A stretch of 64,000 nucleotides of DNA from NCBI RefSeq assembly GCF_936916975.1, contig NZ_CAKZGO010000020.1, positions 124,001 through 188,000 on the forward strand. The letters are read 5' to 3'. Below, piece after piece: positions 44,477 to 51,689 of the stretch. The position numbers and the translations under genes were made by a program. Origin of the DNA: an uncultured Dongia sp. (GTDB lineage Bacteria > Pseudomonadota > Alphaproteobacteria > Dongiales > Dongiaceae). Each line of letters begins with the position of its first letter. The stretch's first letter is position 1. A model generated the notes under the pieces. It saw only the letters and a program-made list of their open reading frames with translations, was not told where the DNA came from and did not search any database.

Positions 44477-45592
44477 TCAAGTCAGTGCGCCACGACCATC
44501 GATCGGCCAGATCTCGGCGACCTTGCCATCCCGCACGGCGATGATCCAGTCATAGAGATTGACGGTGGGATCGCAATGACCGGGGATAAGGCGCAGCCTC
44601 TCCTCCAGCGCCGGCAAGGCTGCCACCGGGCCACGCAGAATGCCGTGTTCGTCAGACGGTGAATCGAACGTGAGCTCGGGACGCCCAAAGACAGTTGGGT
44701 AATCGGAATCGACCGAATGCGCCTTCAACCCGGCATCGATCACCGCGAAGTCAGCGCGCCGGCTCATCACGGAGGTGAGCACAAACAGGCTGTGCTGAAA
44801 TCGCGGGCCGGCTGGGTCCGGCTGATTGTCGCCGTAATCGCGATCCATGAATATATAGGAGCCGGGCTGGATCTCGTTATAGACGCCGCTCGCAGCCTCG
44901 ATCGGGAATGTGCCCGTGCCGGCGCCGGTGACGACCGGCACCTCGATCCCGCGCGCTTCCAGCGCCGTCTTCAACTCGCTGGCACGGTCGGCGGCAAAAT
45001 CGATCGCCGCCTTGCGCTCCGCCAGTGTCCGCAAATGCTGCGCCCCGCCGTGATAGGCGTGGACGCCACCGAAACGCAATGCAGCATGGGCGTGGATGCG
45101 TTCAACCAGCGCCACGCCATCCGCAATGCGGACGACACCACAGCGGCCGGCGCCGACATCAAGCTCGAGGTAGACGTCGATCGGCCTGGGTGCGAGTCTC
45201 GCCGCCTCGATCAGCCGGTCGAGGCCGAGCGCGCTGTCGACACAAATCCCGATCCGCGCCTGTGCGGTCAACGCCGCCAGGCGCGCAAGCTTGCTGGGCG
45301 CCAAGACCTCATTGGTCACCAGCACATCGGTAACACCACCGGCCACCAGCGCTTCCGCTTCGCTCACCTTCTGGCAGCAAAGACCCACTGCGCCCAACGC
45401 CATCTGCCGCTTTCCGATGAGAGCGCTCTTATGCGTCTTACCGTGCGGTCGCAGACGAATGCCGCGTGCCTTGGCGAAATCCGCCATGGCCATGAGATTG
45501 GCGTCGAACGCAACCAGATCGACGATCAGCGCCGGCGTTTCGATGGCCGCGATCGGATCACCGGGAACAAGAGCGGGACGCGGCACCATCAT
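44477..45592 (-). CDS. PLP-dependent D-threonine aldolase / 3-hydroxyaspartate aldolase family enzyme
   Basis: A 371-residue member of the DSD1/D-threonine aldolase family, with an alanine-racemase-like N-terminal barrel. RPHGKTHKS (residues 48-56) carries the PLP lysine, and HCDPTVNLYD near residue 345 is the usual divalent-metal site. The enzymes split D-3-hydroxy amino acids (D-threonine, D-phenylserine, 3-hydroxyaspartate) into glycine and an aldehyde or glyoxylate. The substrate cannot be fixed from motifs. It is the last gene of a five-gene operon, directly abutting ampD. ATG 45592 and 45589 are both possible. Confidence 0.85.
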   Translation of the reverse strand: MMVPRPALVPGDPIAAIETPALIVDLVAFDANLMAMADFAKARGIRLRPHGKTHKSALIGKRQMALGAVGLCCQKVSEAEALVAGGVTDVLVTNEVLAPSKLARLAALTAQARIGICVDSALGLDRLIEAARLAPRPIDVYLELDVGAGRCGVVRIADGVALVERIHAHAALRFGGVHAYHGGAQHLRTLAERKAAIDFAADRASELKTALEARGIEVPVVTGAGTGTFPIEAASGVYNEIQPGSYIFMDRDYGDNQPDPAGPRFQHSLFVLTSVMSRRADFAVIDAGLKAHSVDSDYPTVFGRPELTFDSPSDEHGILRGPVAALPALEERLRLIPGHCDPTVNLYDWIIAVRDGKVAEIWPIDGRGALT

Positions 45593-46252
45593 TCACCTGT
45601 GGATGAGACCGTTGAGGATCGCCATCAGTTCTGCATCCGGCTGCTCCGTCAACCGGGCCTGCCGGAAGTGGCGGCAGAATGCCCGCGTCACCGCCGGCCG
45701 GTCGCCGACGTCATAGCCATAGCGCTGCAACGCTGCGTAGAAGTCATCATCTGACCATTGCACCGGCTTTGGCTCTCGCCATACGCCGACACCTGCGGCA
45801 GCCAGCCCCTGCCAATCGAACAGCTCGCCCGGATCTTCCTTGCGCAACGGCGCCACGTCGCTATGGCCGATCACGCGCGCAGCCGGGATCGGATGCCGCG
45901 CTAGGATGCCCAGCGACAATGCCAGCACCGCCGCCATCTGCGCCGGCGGAAACGCACGATAACCGAATTCATGGCCGGGATTGACGATCTCGATGCCGAT
46001 CGAGCGCTGGTTGATGTTCGCAGCCCCCATCCAGGACGAAACGCCGGCATGCCAGGCGCGGCGATCTTCCGGCACTAGATGGAAGACTCGGCCATCTTCC
46101 TCGACCACGTAATGGGCGCTGACCTTGGCCGCCGGATCCCGTAGCCGCGCAATCGCCGCCTCACCGCTTTGCATGCCGGTGTAATGCAGCAGCAGGATGT
46201 CGACCGCATGGCCGTCGCGGCTGTCGTGGTTGGGCGATGGCGCGTCGATCAT
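45593..46252 (-). CDS. ampD: N-acetylmuramoyl-L-alanine amidase (AmpD family)
   Basis: A 219-residue amidase_2 domain. LLHYTGM (H23), IGIEIVNPG (E88), and GHSDVAPLRKEDPGELFDW (H130, K138, D140) supply the zinc ligands and catalytic residues of AmpD, which cuts anhydro-MurNAc from stem peptides during wall recycling. No signal peptide is visible, in keeping with a cytoplasmic recycling role. I chose ATG 46252, 2 bases after the upstream exporter gene; the frame is open further upstream but overlaps it. A C-terminal extension of about 70 residues (from WREPKPVQW) is a peptidoglycan-binding-like helical segment. Confidence 0.9.
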   Translation of the reverse strand: MIDAPSPNHDSRDGHAVDILLLHYTGMQSGEAAIARLRDPAAKVSAHYVVEEDGRVFHLVPEDRRAWHAGVSSWMGAANINQRSIGIEIVNPGHEFGYRAFPPAQMAAVLALSLGILARHPIPAARVIGHSDVAPLRKEDPGELFDWQGLAAAGVGVWREPKPVQWSDDDFYAALQRYGYDVGDRPAVTRAFCRHFRQARLTEQPDAELMAILNGLIHR

Positions 46253-46254
46253 GC

Positions 46255-47136
46255 TCAGATACCGGTCTTGGTCGAGGGCGCCACCACGGCCGGGCGCCGG
46301 ATGACGACGATGGCGACACCAGCCAGCGTCGCAAGACCACCCAGCAGCATCTGCCAGGTGATCACTTCGTCGAGGAACAGATGGCCGGAGATGACGCCGA
46401 TCATCGGCAGCAGCAAGGTGAACGGCATGACCTGGTTGACCGGATAGCGCCGCATCATGTTGTACCAGATCCAATAGCTGAAGATGGCGACGATGACCGA
46501 TTGGAACAGCAGTGCGCCCCAACCCATCCAGCTGACATCCATGACCATCGGCCATTGATTGCCTTCGAGCAGGAACGACACCACCAGCAATTGCGGCGCC
46601 GCCAGGATGGCGATGTAGCCGTTGAGGGTCACCGCATCGAATTCATCGCCCAATGCCTTGACCTGCACATTGGCCGCGGCCCAGACCAACGCTGCACCGA
46701 CGACCGAGAGCAGCGGCCACAGATTGCCGATGAAGCGCGGTTCTCCGGCAATCAGCACGACACCGGCGAATGCCACGACCATGCCGGTCAGGCGCCGCCA
46801 GCCCAGTGTTTCCTTGAAGAAGAATGCCGCGAGGATGGCCGCGAACGGCACCTGCAGCTGCACGGCGATCGAACTGGTGGCGGCGTCGAGATAGCGCATG
46901 CCCGTGAAAATCAGGCTGAAATGCATGACACCCATGGTCATGGAGAGCGGGATGAGCTGCAGCAGCTTGCGTTTCGGCAAGCCGACGAAAGGCAGCAACA
47001 GCAGCGCCACGATGCTGAAGCGGAGTGCCACGAAGAACAGCGGCTCGAAATGCTGCAGCCCGATCTTGGCCGCCACGAAATTGACGCCCCAGATGAACTG
47101 GCATAGCAGCATCAGGGCAAGATGTTGCGGCTTCAC
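46255..47136 (-). CDS. EamA/DMT family exporter (copy 1)
   Basis: A 293-residue transporter with about ten membrane helices in two EamA halves: GVNFVAAKIGLQ with LPFVGLPKRK in the first half and VWAAANVQVKALG with VMPFTLLLPMIGV in the second. DMT exporters of this type move amino acids or other metabolites out of the cell. The start is GTG 47136, overlapping the stop of the enolase-superfamily gene as GTGA. It is clearly a paralogue of the exporter at 48261-49145 (both share LDAATSS or VDAATSS, PFVGLPKR and YPV-VMPFTLL motifs), and the two bracket the enolase-like gene. Confidence 0.88.
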   Translation of the reverse strand: MKPQHLALMLLCQFIWGVNFVAAKIGLQHFEPLFFVALRFSIVALLLLPFVGLPKRKLLQLIPLSMTMGVMHFSLIFTGMRYLDAATSSIAVQLQVPFAAILAAFFFKETLGWRRLTGMVVAFAGVVLIAGEPRFIGNLWPLLSVVGAALVWAAANVQVKALGDEFDAVTLNGYIAILAAPQLLVVSFLLEGNQWPMVMDVSWMGWGALLFQSVIVAIFSYWIWYNMMRRYPVNQVMPFTLLLPMIGVISGHLFLDEVITWQMLLGGLATLAGVAIVVIRRPAVVAPSTKTGI

Positions 47137-48236
47137 GCCCTGATCTCCAGAAAGGGCTTGCCCAGGCTGGCTACATCGATCTCCAGCCCAAGGCCGGGCC
47201 CCGTGGGTGTCGACATTTCGCCGTCCAGGCAAGGCGGCATGCCGCGCGCGTTGCTGACCGTGACCCAGTTGTGGAAATCGACCGTGTGAAGGCGATGGCT
47301 CTGCGGCGTGGAGAGCGACAGATGGGCCATGGCGGCGGTGTCGATGTCGCTGCCGCCGGTGTCTTCCACCGTCACCTTGAGGTTGAGGTCGACGGCGACG
47401 TCACGCATCGCACGCGCACGACCGATACCGCCTACCCGCGCGATCTTGATGGTAACGCCGTCGACGCCGTCGCGCTTGGCACGCAGAAGCGCATCGAGGC
47501 TGTCGATGTTTTCATCCAGCACCAAGGGCTGCGCACAAACCGACCGGAGGGAAATGCAATCCTCGTAGGAGCCGCATGGCTGCTCGAGCGTGAAGTCGAC
47601 ATCGCGCACTGCCAGCAGGAACTGCCGAGCCTCGGCTGTGGTCCAACTGCCATTGGCATCGGCGAACAGCACGATGTCGGCGCCGATCGCGGCGCGCACG
47701 GCCAGTAGGCGCTCGATATCCTCGCGCGGGTCGAGGCCCACTTTCACCTGCAGGCGGCGATAGCCCTCGGTCACGTATTTCCGCGCCCGCGCCACCATGC
47801 GATCCGGCTTTTCCTGCGAGATCGAGCGATAGAGGGCGACGCTGGGCCCGAAGCGACCGCCGAGGAATTCAGCCAGCGGCTGGCCGGCGGCGCGTGCCGC
47901 CACATCCCAGCACGCCATGTCGAGCGCCGCCTTGACGTAGGGATGGCCGGCCATGCGATGGTCCATCAGCCGTTCAATGGCCCGCAACTGTCGCGGATCC
48001 TGCCCCAGGAGATAAGGCGCCAATTCGGCGATGCCGGCACGGGCGCCGGCGGCGAAGGCCGGCGCATAGAAGCTTCCCAGCGGCGCCATCTCGCCCCAGC
48101 CGGTGATGCCGCTATCGGTGCCGATCGCGACAATGGTGGAATCGAACCCCTCCGCCGAGCGCCCGCCCGAACAGGTATAGGTGCCGTCCCGGAACGGCTG
48201 GTGCTGCGCGTAGGCGGTGATGCTGGAAATCTTCAT
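47133..48236 (-). CDS. Enolase superfamily enzyme (mandelate racemase/muconate lactonising group)
   Basis: A 367-residue enolase-superfamily protein. The N-terminal capping domain has SGGRSAEGFDSTIV. In the barrel are K165 (LQVKVG), metal ligands D193 (FADANG), E219 (TLEQPCG) and D241 (VLDEN), and the second lysine K264 (TIKIARVGG), followed by VEDTGGSDIDTAAMAHLS. Two opposed lysines fit 1,1-proton transfer: an epimerase, racemase or dehydratase. The SGG and GG-DI-TAA features recall cis-3-hydroxy-L-proline dehydratase and 4-hydroxyproline betaine epimerase. The adjoining ampD would also fit an L-Ala-D/L-Glu epimerase, but its typical motifs are less well matched. It is flanked by two exporter genes. 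Confidence 0.85.
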   Translation of the reverse strand: MKISSITAYAQHQPFRDGTYTCSGGRSAEGFDSTIVAIGTDSGITGWGEMAPLGSFYAPAFAAGARAGIAELAPYLLGQDPRQLRAIERLMDHRMAGHPYVKAALDMACWDVAARAAGQPLAEFLGGRFGPSVALYRSISQEKPDRMVARARKYVTEGYRRLQVKVGLDPREDIERLLAVRAAIGADIVLFADANGSWTTAEARQFLLAVRDVDFTLEQPCGSYEDCISLRSVCAQPLVLDENIDSLDALLRAKRDGVDGVTIKIARVGGIGRARAMRDVAVDLNLKVTVEDTGGSDIDTAAMAHLSLSTPQSHRLHTVDFHNWVTVSNARGMPPCLDGEMSTPTGPGLGLEIDVASLGKPFLEIRA

Positions 48237-48260
48237 GCCGTTTCCTTCAAGCCCCCAACT

Positions 48261-49145
48261 TCACGCCCCGGGCCCGACCGGCTGCGTCACGACCTGTGGC
48301 CGCCGGATGATGATGATGGCAAGGCCCGACATGGTGAGAAGCGCGCCCACCACCATGCGCCAATCCCAGCCTTCGCCCAGCAGCAGCACGGCCGTCGTGG
48401 CGCCGAAGATCGGCTCCAGCAGGGTGAAGGGCATGACCAGGCTCACCGGATAGCGGCTCATCATCGCATACCAGATCCCATAGCAGAGGGCTGTGACGAT
48501 CAGGACCTGATAGGCCATGGCGCCCCAGCCGGCAAGGCCGGCGGCCGACATGGCGGCGAGTTGGCCATCTTCGGTGGCGAAGGAGAGCGCCAGCATCGCG
48601 GGCCCGGCCACCAGCCCCACCCAGGCATTGATGCGCCAGCCATCCATATTCTCCGCCATCTTCTTGATGAGGAGGTTGGAGGCAACCCAGGAGAGCGACG
48701 CCACCAGGATGAAGCCTGTGCCGAGCCATCCGCCGGCAAAATCCGGGCGCCCGACCAGAACGACGATGCCGACGAAGGCGAGCGCCATCCCGCTCCAGCG
48801 CCGCCAGCCGATCCTGTCGCCGAACAGCAGCCCGGCGACCAGGGCCGCAATCGGCACCTGCACCTGGATGAGGATCGAACTGGTGGCGGCATCGACCAGC
48901 GCGAGGCCACGGAAGATGCAGGCAAAATGCACAACGCCAAGGATGAAGCCCAGCGTCAGCACCGGTTTCCAATCCTGGCGTTTGGGCAGGCCGACGAAAG
49001 GGCAGATCAGGGCCGCCACCGCGATCATCCGCAAGGCAGCGAAGAACAGCGGCGGCCAGTCGTCCAGTCCCCATTTGACGACGGCAAAATTGGCGCCCCA
49101 CAGGACCTGGGAAAACACCAGCAAAGCAATGTGGCGGGCAAGCAT
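48261..49145 (-). CDS. EamA/DMT family exporter (copy 2)
   Basis: A 294-residue DMT exporter with ten predicted helices. Landmarks are WGANFAVVKWGLDDW, LVDAATSSILIQVQVPIAAL, SWVASNLLIKKM and YPVSLVMPFTLLEPIFG. The protein is a paralogue of the copy at 46255-47136. It is the first gene of the operon and starts 24 bases upstream of the enolase-like gene. Substrate unknown; genomic context suggests an amino acid or its derivative. Confidence 0.87.
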   Translation of the reverse strand: MLARHIALLVFSQVLWGANFAVVKWGLDDWPPLFFAALRMIAVAALICPFVGLPKRQDWKPVLTLGFILGVVHFACIFRGLALVDAATSSILIQVQVPIAALVAGLLFGDRIGWRRWSGMALAFVGIVVLVGRPDFAGGWLGTGFILVASLSWVASNLLIKKMAENMDGWRINAWVGLVAGPAMLALSFATEDGQLAAMSAAGLAGWGAMAYQVLIVTALCYGIWYAMMSRYPVSLVMPFTLLEPIFGATTAVLLLGEGWDWRMVVGALLTMSGLAIIIIRRPQVVTQPVGPGA

Positions 49146-49265
49146 CGGGAACTCTGGGGCGGAGGTGGGAGATTGCCTGCCATGTCTAGCCGATGGCCGC
49201 GCTCCTTACCACCCGCCCCCTATGCATAGGTGACCGTCGGCCGTGCAGTGGAGAGACACCCCCGG

Positions 49266-49348
49266 CCCTCCCCTTCATGGGGGAGGGAGTTTCCAACGAA
49301 TGGTCGCTATCGGCTCGTTCTAATCCTCTCCCCCCTTGAGGGGGAGAG
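49266..49348. repeat. Pair of GC-rich palindromes in a 324-base gap
   Basis: Two hairpins lie between the exporter operon and amtB: CCCTCCCC-TTCAT-GGGGGAGGG (49266-49287) and CTCTCCCCC-CTTGA-GGGGGAGAG (49326-49348), followed by a G-run with GGTAGG. They resemble one another and look like a dispersed alphaproteobacterial intergenic repeat. The rest of the gap 49146-49469 holds the amtB terminator and nothing else I can name. Confidence 0.5.
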
Positions 49349-49403
49349 CTAGAGAGGGGGGTAGGCGACTGAAGACTCATCGAAATACAACTCACTCCCC
49401 CAC

Positions 49404-49443
49404 AAAAGAAAACGCCGCCGGGGCGTCCCTCCCCGGCGGCGTG
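49404..49443 (-). terminator. Rho-independent terminator of amtB
   Basis: On the minus strand CGCCGCCGGGG pairs with CCCCGGCGGCG around a 7-base loop and is followed by TTTTCTTTTG. It begins 28 bases past the amtB stop. Perfect 11-bp stem and T-tract. Confidence 0.93.
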
Positions 49444-49469
49444 GCAGTCTTTCGCTCTGGGATAACGAC

Positions 49470-50861
49470 TTACTGGACAGCCTCGCCATGGAGGGCCAGG
49501 TCAAGTCCATCACGTTCCGCATCCTCGGCCACACGGCAACCGATGATGAGGTCGACGACCTTGTAGATGATGGCCGTGCCGATCGCGACGAAGACGATGC
49601 TGAACAACACCGCCTGCACCTGGATCCACATCTGGCCGGCATTGCCGTCGAGCAGGCCGACCGGGGCGTCGCCGCCCTTGATCGTCACGGTCGCGAACAC
49701 GCCGGTCAGCAAGGCACCCAGCGTGCCGCCTACGCCATGGATGCCAAAGGCATCGAGCGCGTCGTCATAGCCGAGCTTGTTCTTGATGGTGGTCGAGGCG
49801 ATGAAGCAAACGACACCGGCCGCAAGACCGATGACCAGCGCGCCGCCCGGGGTCACGAAGCCGGCCGCCGGCGTGATGCCGACCAGACCAGCGACGATGC
49901 CGGAGATGATGCCGAGCACCGAGGCCTTCTTGTGCAGCAGCCATTCGGCCGCCACCCAGGAGCAACCGGCCGCCGCCGCCGCGATCTGCGTCACCGCAGC
50001 CGCCATAGCCGCCGTGCCGTTGGCACCCAGCGCCGAGCCGGCGTTGAAGCCGAACCAGCCACCCCACAGCAGGCCCGCGCCAATGACGCTGTAGACCAGG
50101 TTATGCGGGGTGAAGGGCACCTTGCCATGGCCACGACGCTTGCCGATCATGAGCGCCATCACCAGGCCGGAGACACCCGACGCAATGTGGACGACCGTAC
50201 CGCCGGCGAAGTCGAGCGCGCCGAGCTGGAAGAAGTAGCCCGTGCCGGCCCAGACCATGTGGCAGAGCGGCGAGTAAACCAGCAGCGACCACAGAATGTA
50301 GAACAGGATCAGCGCCGAGAACTTCATGCGGTCGGCGAAAGCGCCGGTGATGAGGGCCGGCGTGATGATGGCGAAGGTCATCTGGAAGAAGAAGAAGACC
50401 GTCTCCGGGATCGTGCCCGACAAGGTGCCGACCTCGACACCCGACAGCATGGCCTTCGAGAAATCGCCGATGAAGGCATTGCCTTCGCCAAAAGCGAGGC
50501 TGTAGCCGGCCACCAGCCAGACGATGGTGATGACGCAGCAGGCGGCCAGCGATTGCGCCAGCACGGTCAGCACGTTGTTCTTGCGCACCAGGCCGCCGTA
50601 GAAGAGTGCCAGACCTGGCACCGTCATCAGCAGGACGAGGACGGCTGACGTCATCATCCAGGCGGTGTCGCCCTTGTCGATGGTCGGCACGGCATCCTGG
50701 GCCATGGCCAGCCCCGGCGTCATCATCGCCGCCAAGCCAGCCAGACCGGTCCCGAATGCGCGGCCCCGATTCAAAGCCCGGCCCATTGCCTGGTCCGGCA
50801 TTTTAATATCGACGGCTCCCCCACTTACGTACTGGGCCCCGATTTCCCCATTGGTGCGCAT
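49470..50861 (-). CDS. amtB: Ammonium transporter AmtB
   Basis: AmtB conducts ammonium across the inner membrane. After a signal-peptide-like N-terminus (about residues 15-40) come eleven helices. Seen in order are GLALFYGGLVRKNN, the first pore histidine region DFAGGTVVHIASG, and the second, DAFGIHGVGGTLGAL. The C-terminal cytoplasmic tail, which binds P-II proteins, ends in AEDAERDGLDLALHGE. I chose ATG 50861 (463 residues), where AGGAGAGG is upstream; the signal-like segment could instead start at MPDQAM or MGRALN. No glnK lies beside it, although the two often form an operon. A sigma-54 promoter lies upstream. Confidence 0.95.
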   Translation of the reverse strand: MRTNGEIGAQYVSGGAVDIKMPDQAMGRALNRGRAFGTGLAGLAAMMTPGLAMAQDAVPTIDKGDTAWMMTSAVLVLLMTVPGLALFYGGLVRKNNVLTVLAQSLAACCVITIVWLVAGYSLAFGEGNAFIGDFSKAMLSGVEVGTLSGTIPETVFFFFQMTFAIITPALITGAFADRMKFSALILFYILWSLLVYSPLCHMVWAGTGYFFQLGALDFAGGTVVHIASGVSGLVMALMIGKRRGHGKVPFTPHNLVYSVIGAGLLWGGWFGFNAGSALGANGTAAMAAAVTQIAAAAAGCSWVAAEWLLHKKASVLGIISGIVAGLVGITPAAGFVTPGGALVIGLAAGVVCFIASTTIKNKLGYDDALDAFGIHGVGGTLGALLTGVFATVTIKGGDAPVGLLDGNAGQMWIQVQAVLFSIVFVAIGTAIIYKVVDLIIGCRVAEDAERDGLDLALHGEAVQ

Positions 50862-50913
50862 GCGCCTCTCCTGATTGTCGCGAAATATTCTTGCTGCAAA
50901 GCAGCACAAGGAG

Positions 50914-50930
50914 AGCAACCTTCATGCCAA
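50914..50930 (-). promoter_or_regulatory. Sigma-54 (RpoN) promoter of amtB
   Basis: On the minus strand TTGGCATGAAGGTTGCT matches the -24/-12 consensus, with GG and GC separated by exactly ten bases. Transcription would begin near 50903, giving a leader of about 42 bases before ATG 50861. Ammonium transporter genes are classic NtrC/sigma-54 targets, which supports it. The region upstream to 51126 is AT-rich; no NtrC box was identified with confidence. Confidence 0.8.
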
Positions 50931-51126
50931 TTCATCGAATTATTGATTCATAATAAGAATTTAACCGACCCATCACATGGCCTGCCCGGATTTTAGACAT
51001 TGCACTCCGAATTGCCCAAAATTTAGCCAGACCACCTGACTATCGTCTTAATGGACTGCCACGCGAAGCAAGCTACAGTCGCTGTCTGCTGTGTTGAGAT
51101 CGCCGGCGCCGGCTGAGGGGGGCTTC

Positions 51127-51687
51127 ATGTACGGTCTCGTCAATATTGCCGCCAAGGAGCTGATCGTCGGCGAGTTCGGGGCGACGGTCTGGGACCAGAT
51201 CCGACACAACGCCCATATCGTCGATGACGATTTCGTCGGCATGCAGGAATATCCCGACGACATCACCTATCGCATCATCGGGGCTGCGAGCGATCTCCTG
51301 GCCATTCCCGGCCCGGACCTCCTCAAGGCGTTCGGCCAGTATTGGACGCGCTTCGTTGCCAAGCGCGGCTATGGCGAGTTGCTGGAAGTCTCCGGCAATT
51401 CGCTCAGCGAGTTCCTGGAGAACCTCGACAACATGCACGCGCAGGTGGGCCTCATCTTCCCGGCGCTCCGCCCGCCCTCGTTCCGAGTCAGTGACATTCA
51501 GGCCGACCGCCTGACGCTCCATTATTTCAGCGAGCGCCAGGGACTGGCGCCGATGGTGCTGGGCCTGCTCGAAGGGTTGGAGGCGCATTTCCAGCTCAGC
51601 ATCACGGTGCACCAGATCGCCGACAAGGCCGCCGGCGCCGATCACGACATCTTCGAAGTCCTGTTCCAGCCGCGCGCGGAGTCTTGA
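51127..51687 (+). CDS. H-NOX heme sensor protein
   Basis: A 186-residue stand-alone H-NOX domain, the heme-based nitric oxide (or oxygen) sensor related to soluble guanylate cyclase. The start MYGLVNIAAKELIV is family-typical. The proximal heme ligand is H104 (DNMHAQVG), a proline lies a few residues on (IFPALRPP), and the propionate-binding YxSxR motif is Y133-S135-R137 (HYFSERQG). No distal tyrosine typical of O2 binders could be placed by eye, so NO is the more likely ligand. ATG 51127 follows GAGGGGGG; an ATG at 51091 would add 12 residues outside the fold. Its gene runs into a histidine kinase gene, the usual partner. Confidence 0.92.
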   Translation: MYGLVNIAAKELIVGEFGATVWDQIRHNAHIVDDDFVGMQEYPDDITYRIIGAASDLLAIPGPDLLKAFGQYWTRFVAKRGYGELLEVSGNSLSEFLENLDNMHAQVGLIFPALRPPSFRVSDIQADRLTLHYFSERQGLAPMVLGLLEGLEAHFQLSITVHQIADKAAGADHDIFEVLFQPRAES

Positions 51688-51689
51688 CC

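Noticed and set aside
47133-48236. Assignment of the enolase-like gene as L-Ala-D/L-Glu epimerase because of adjoining ampD
   Set aside because: The SGG and GG-DI-TAA features fit the hydroxyproline-type subgroup better. Left as an alternative, not the call.
48247-49101. A minus-strand frame overlapping the second exporter gene in another frame
   Set aside because: The exporter frame has clear membrane helices and family motifs; this frame is Arg/Gly/Cys-rich with none.
50890-50909. GCTGCAAAGCAGC palindrome upstream of amtB as an NtrC site
   Set aside because: It lies between the sigma-54 promoter and the gene start, at about +1, and does not match the NtrC consensus. Enhancer sites should be upstream.
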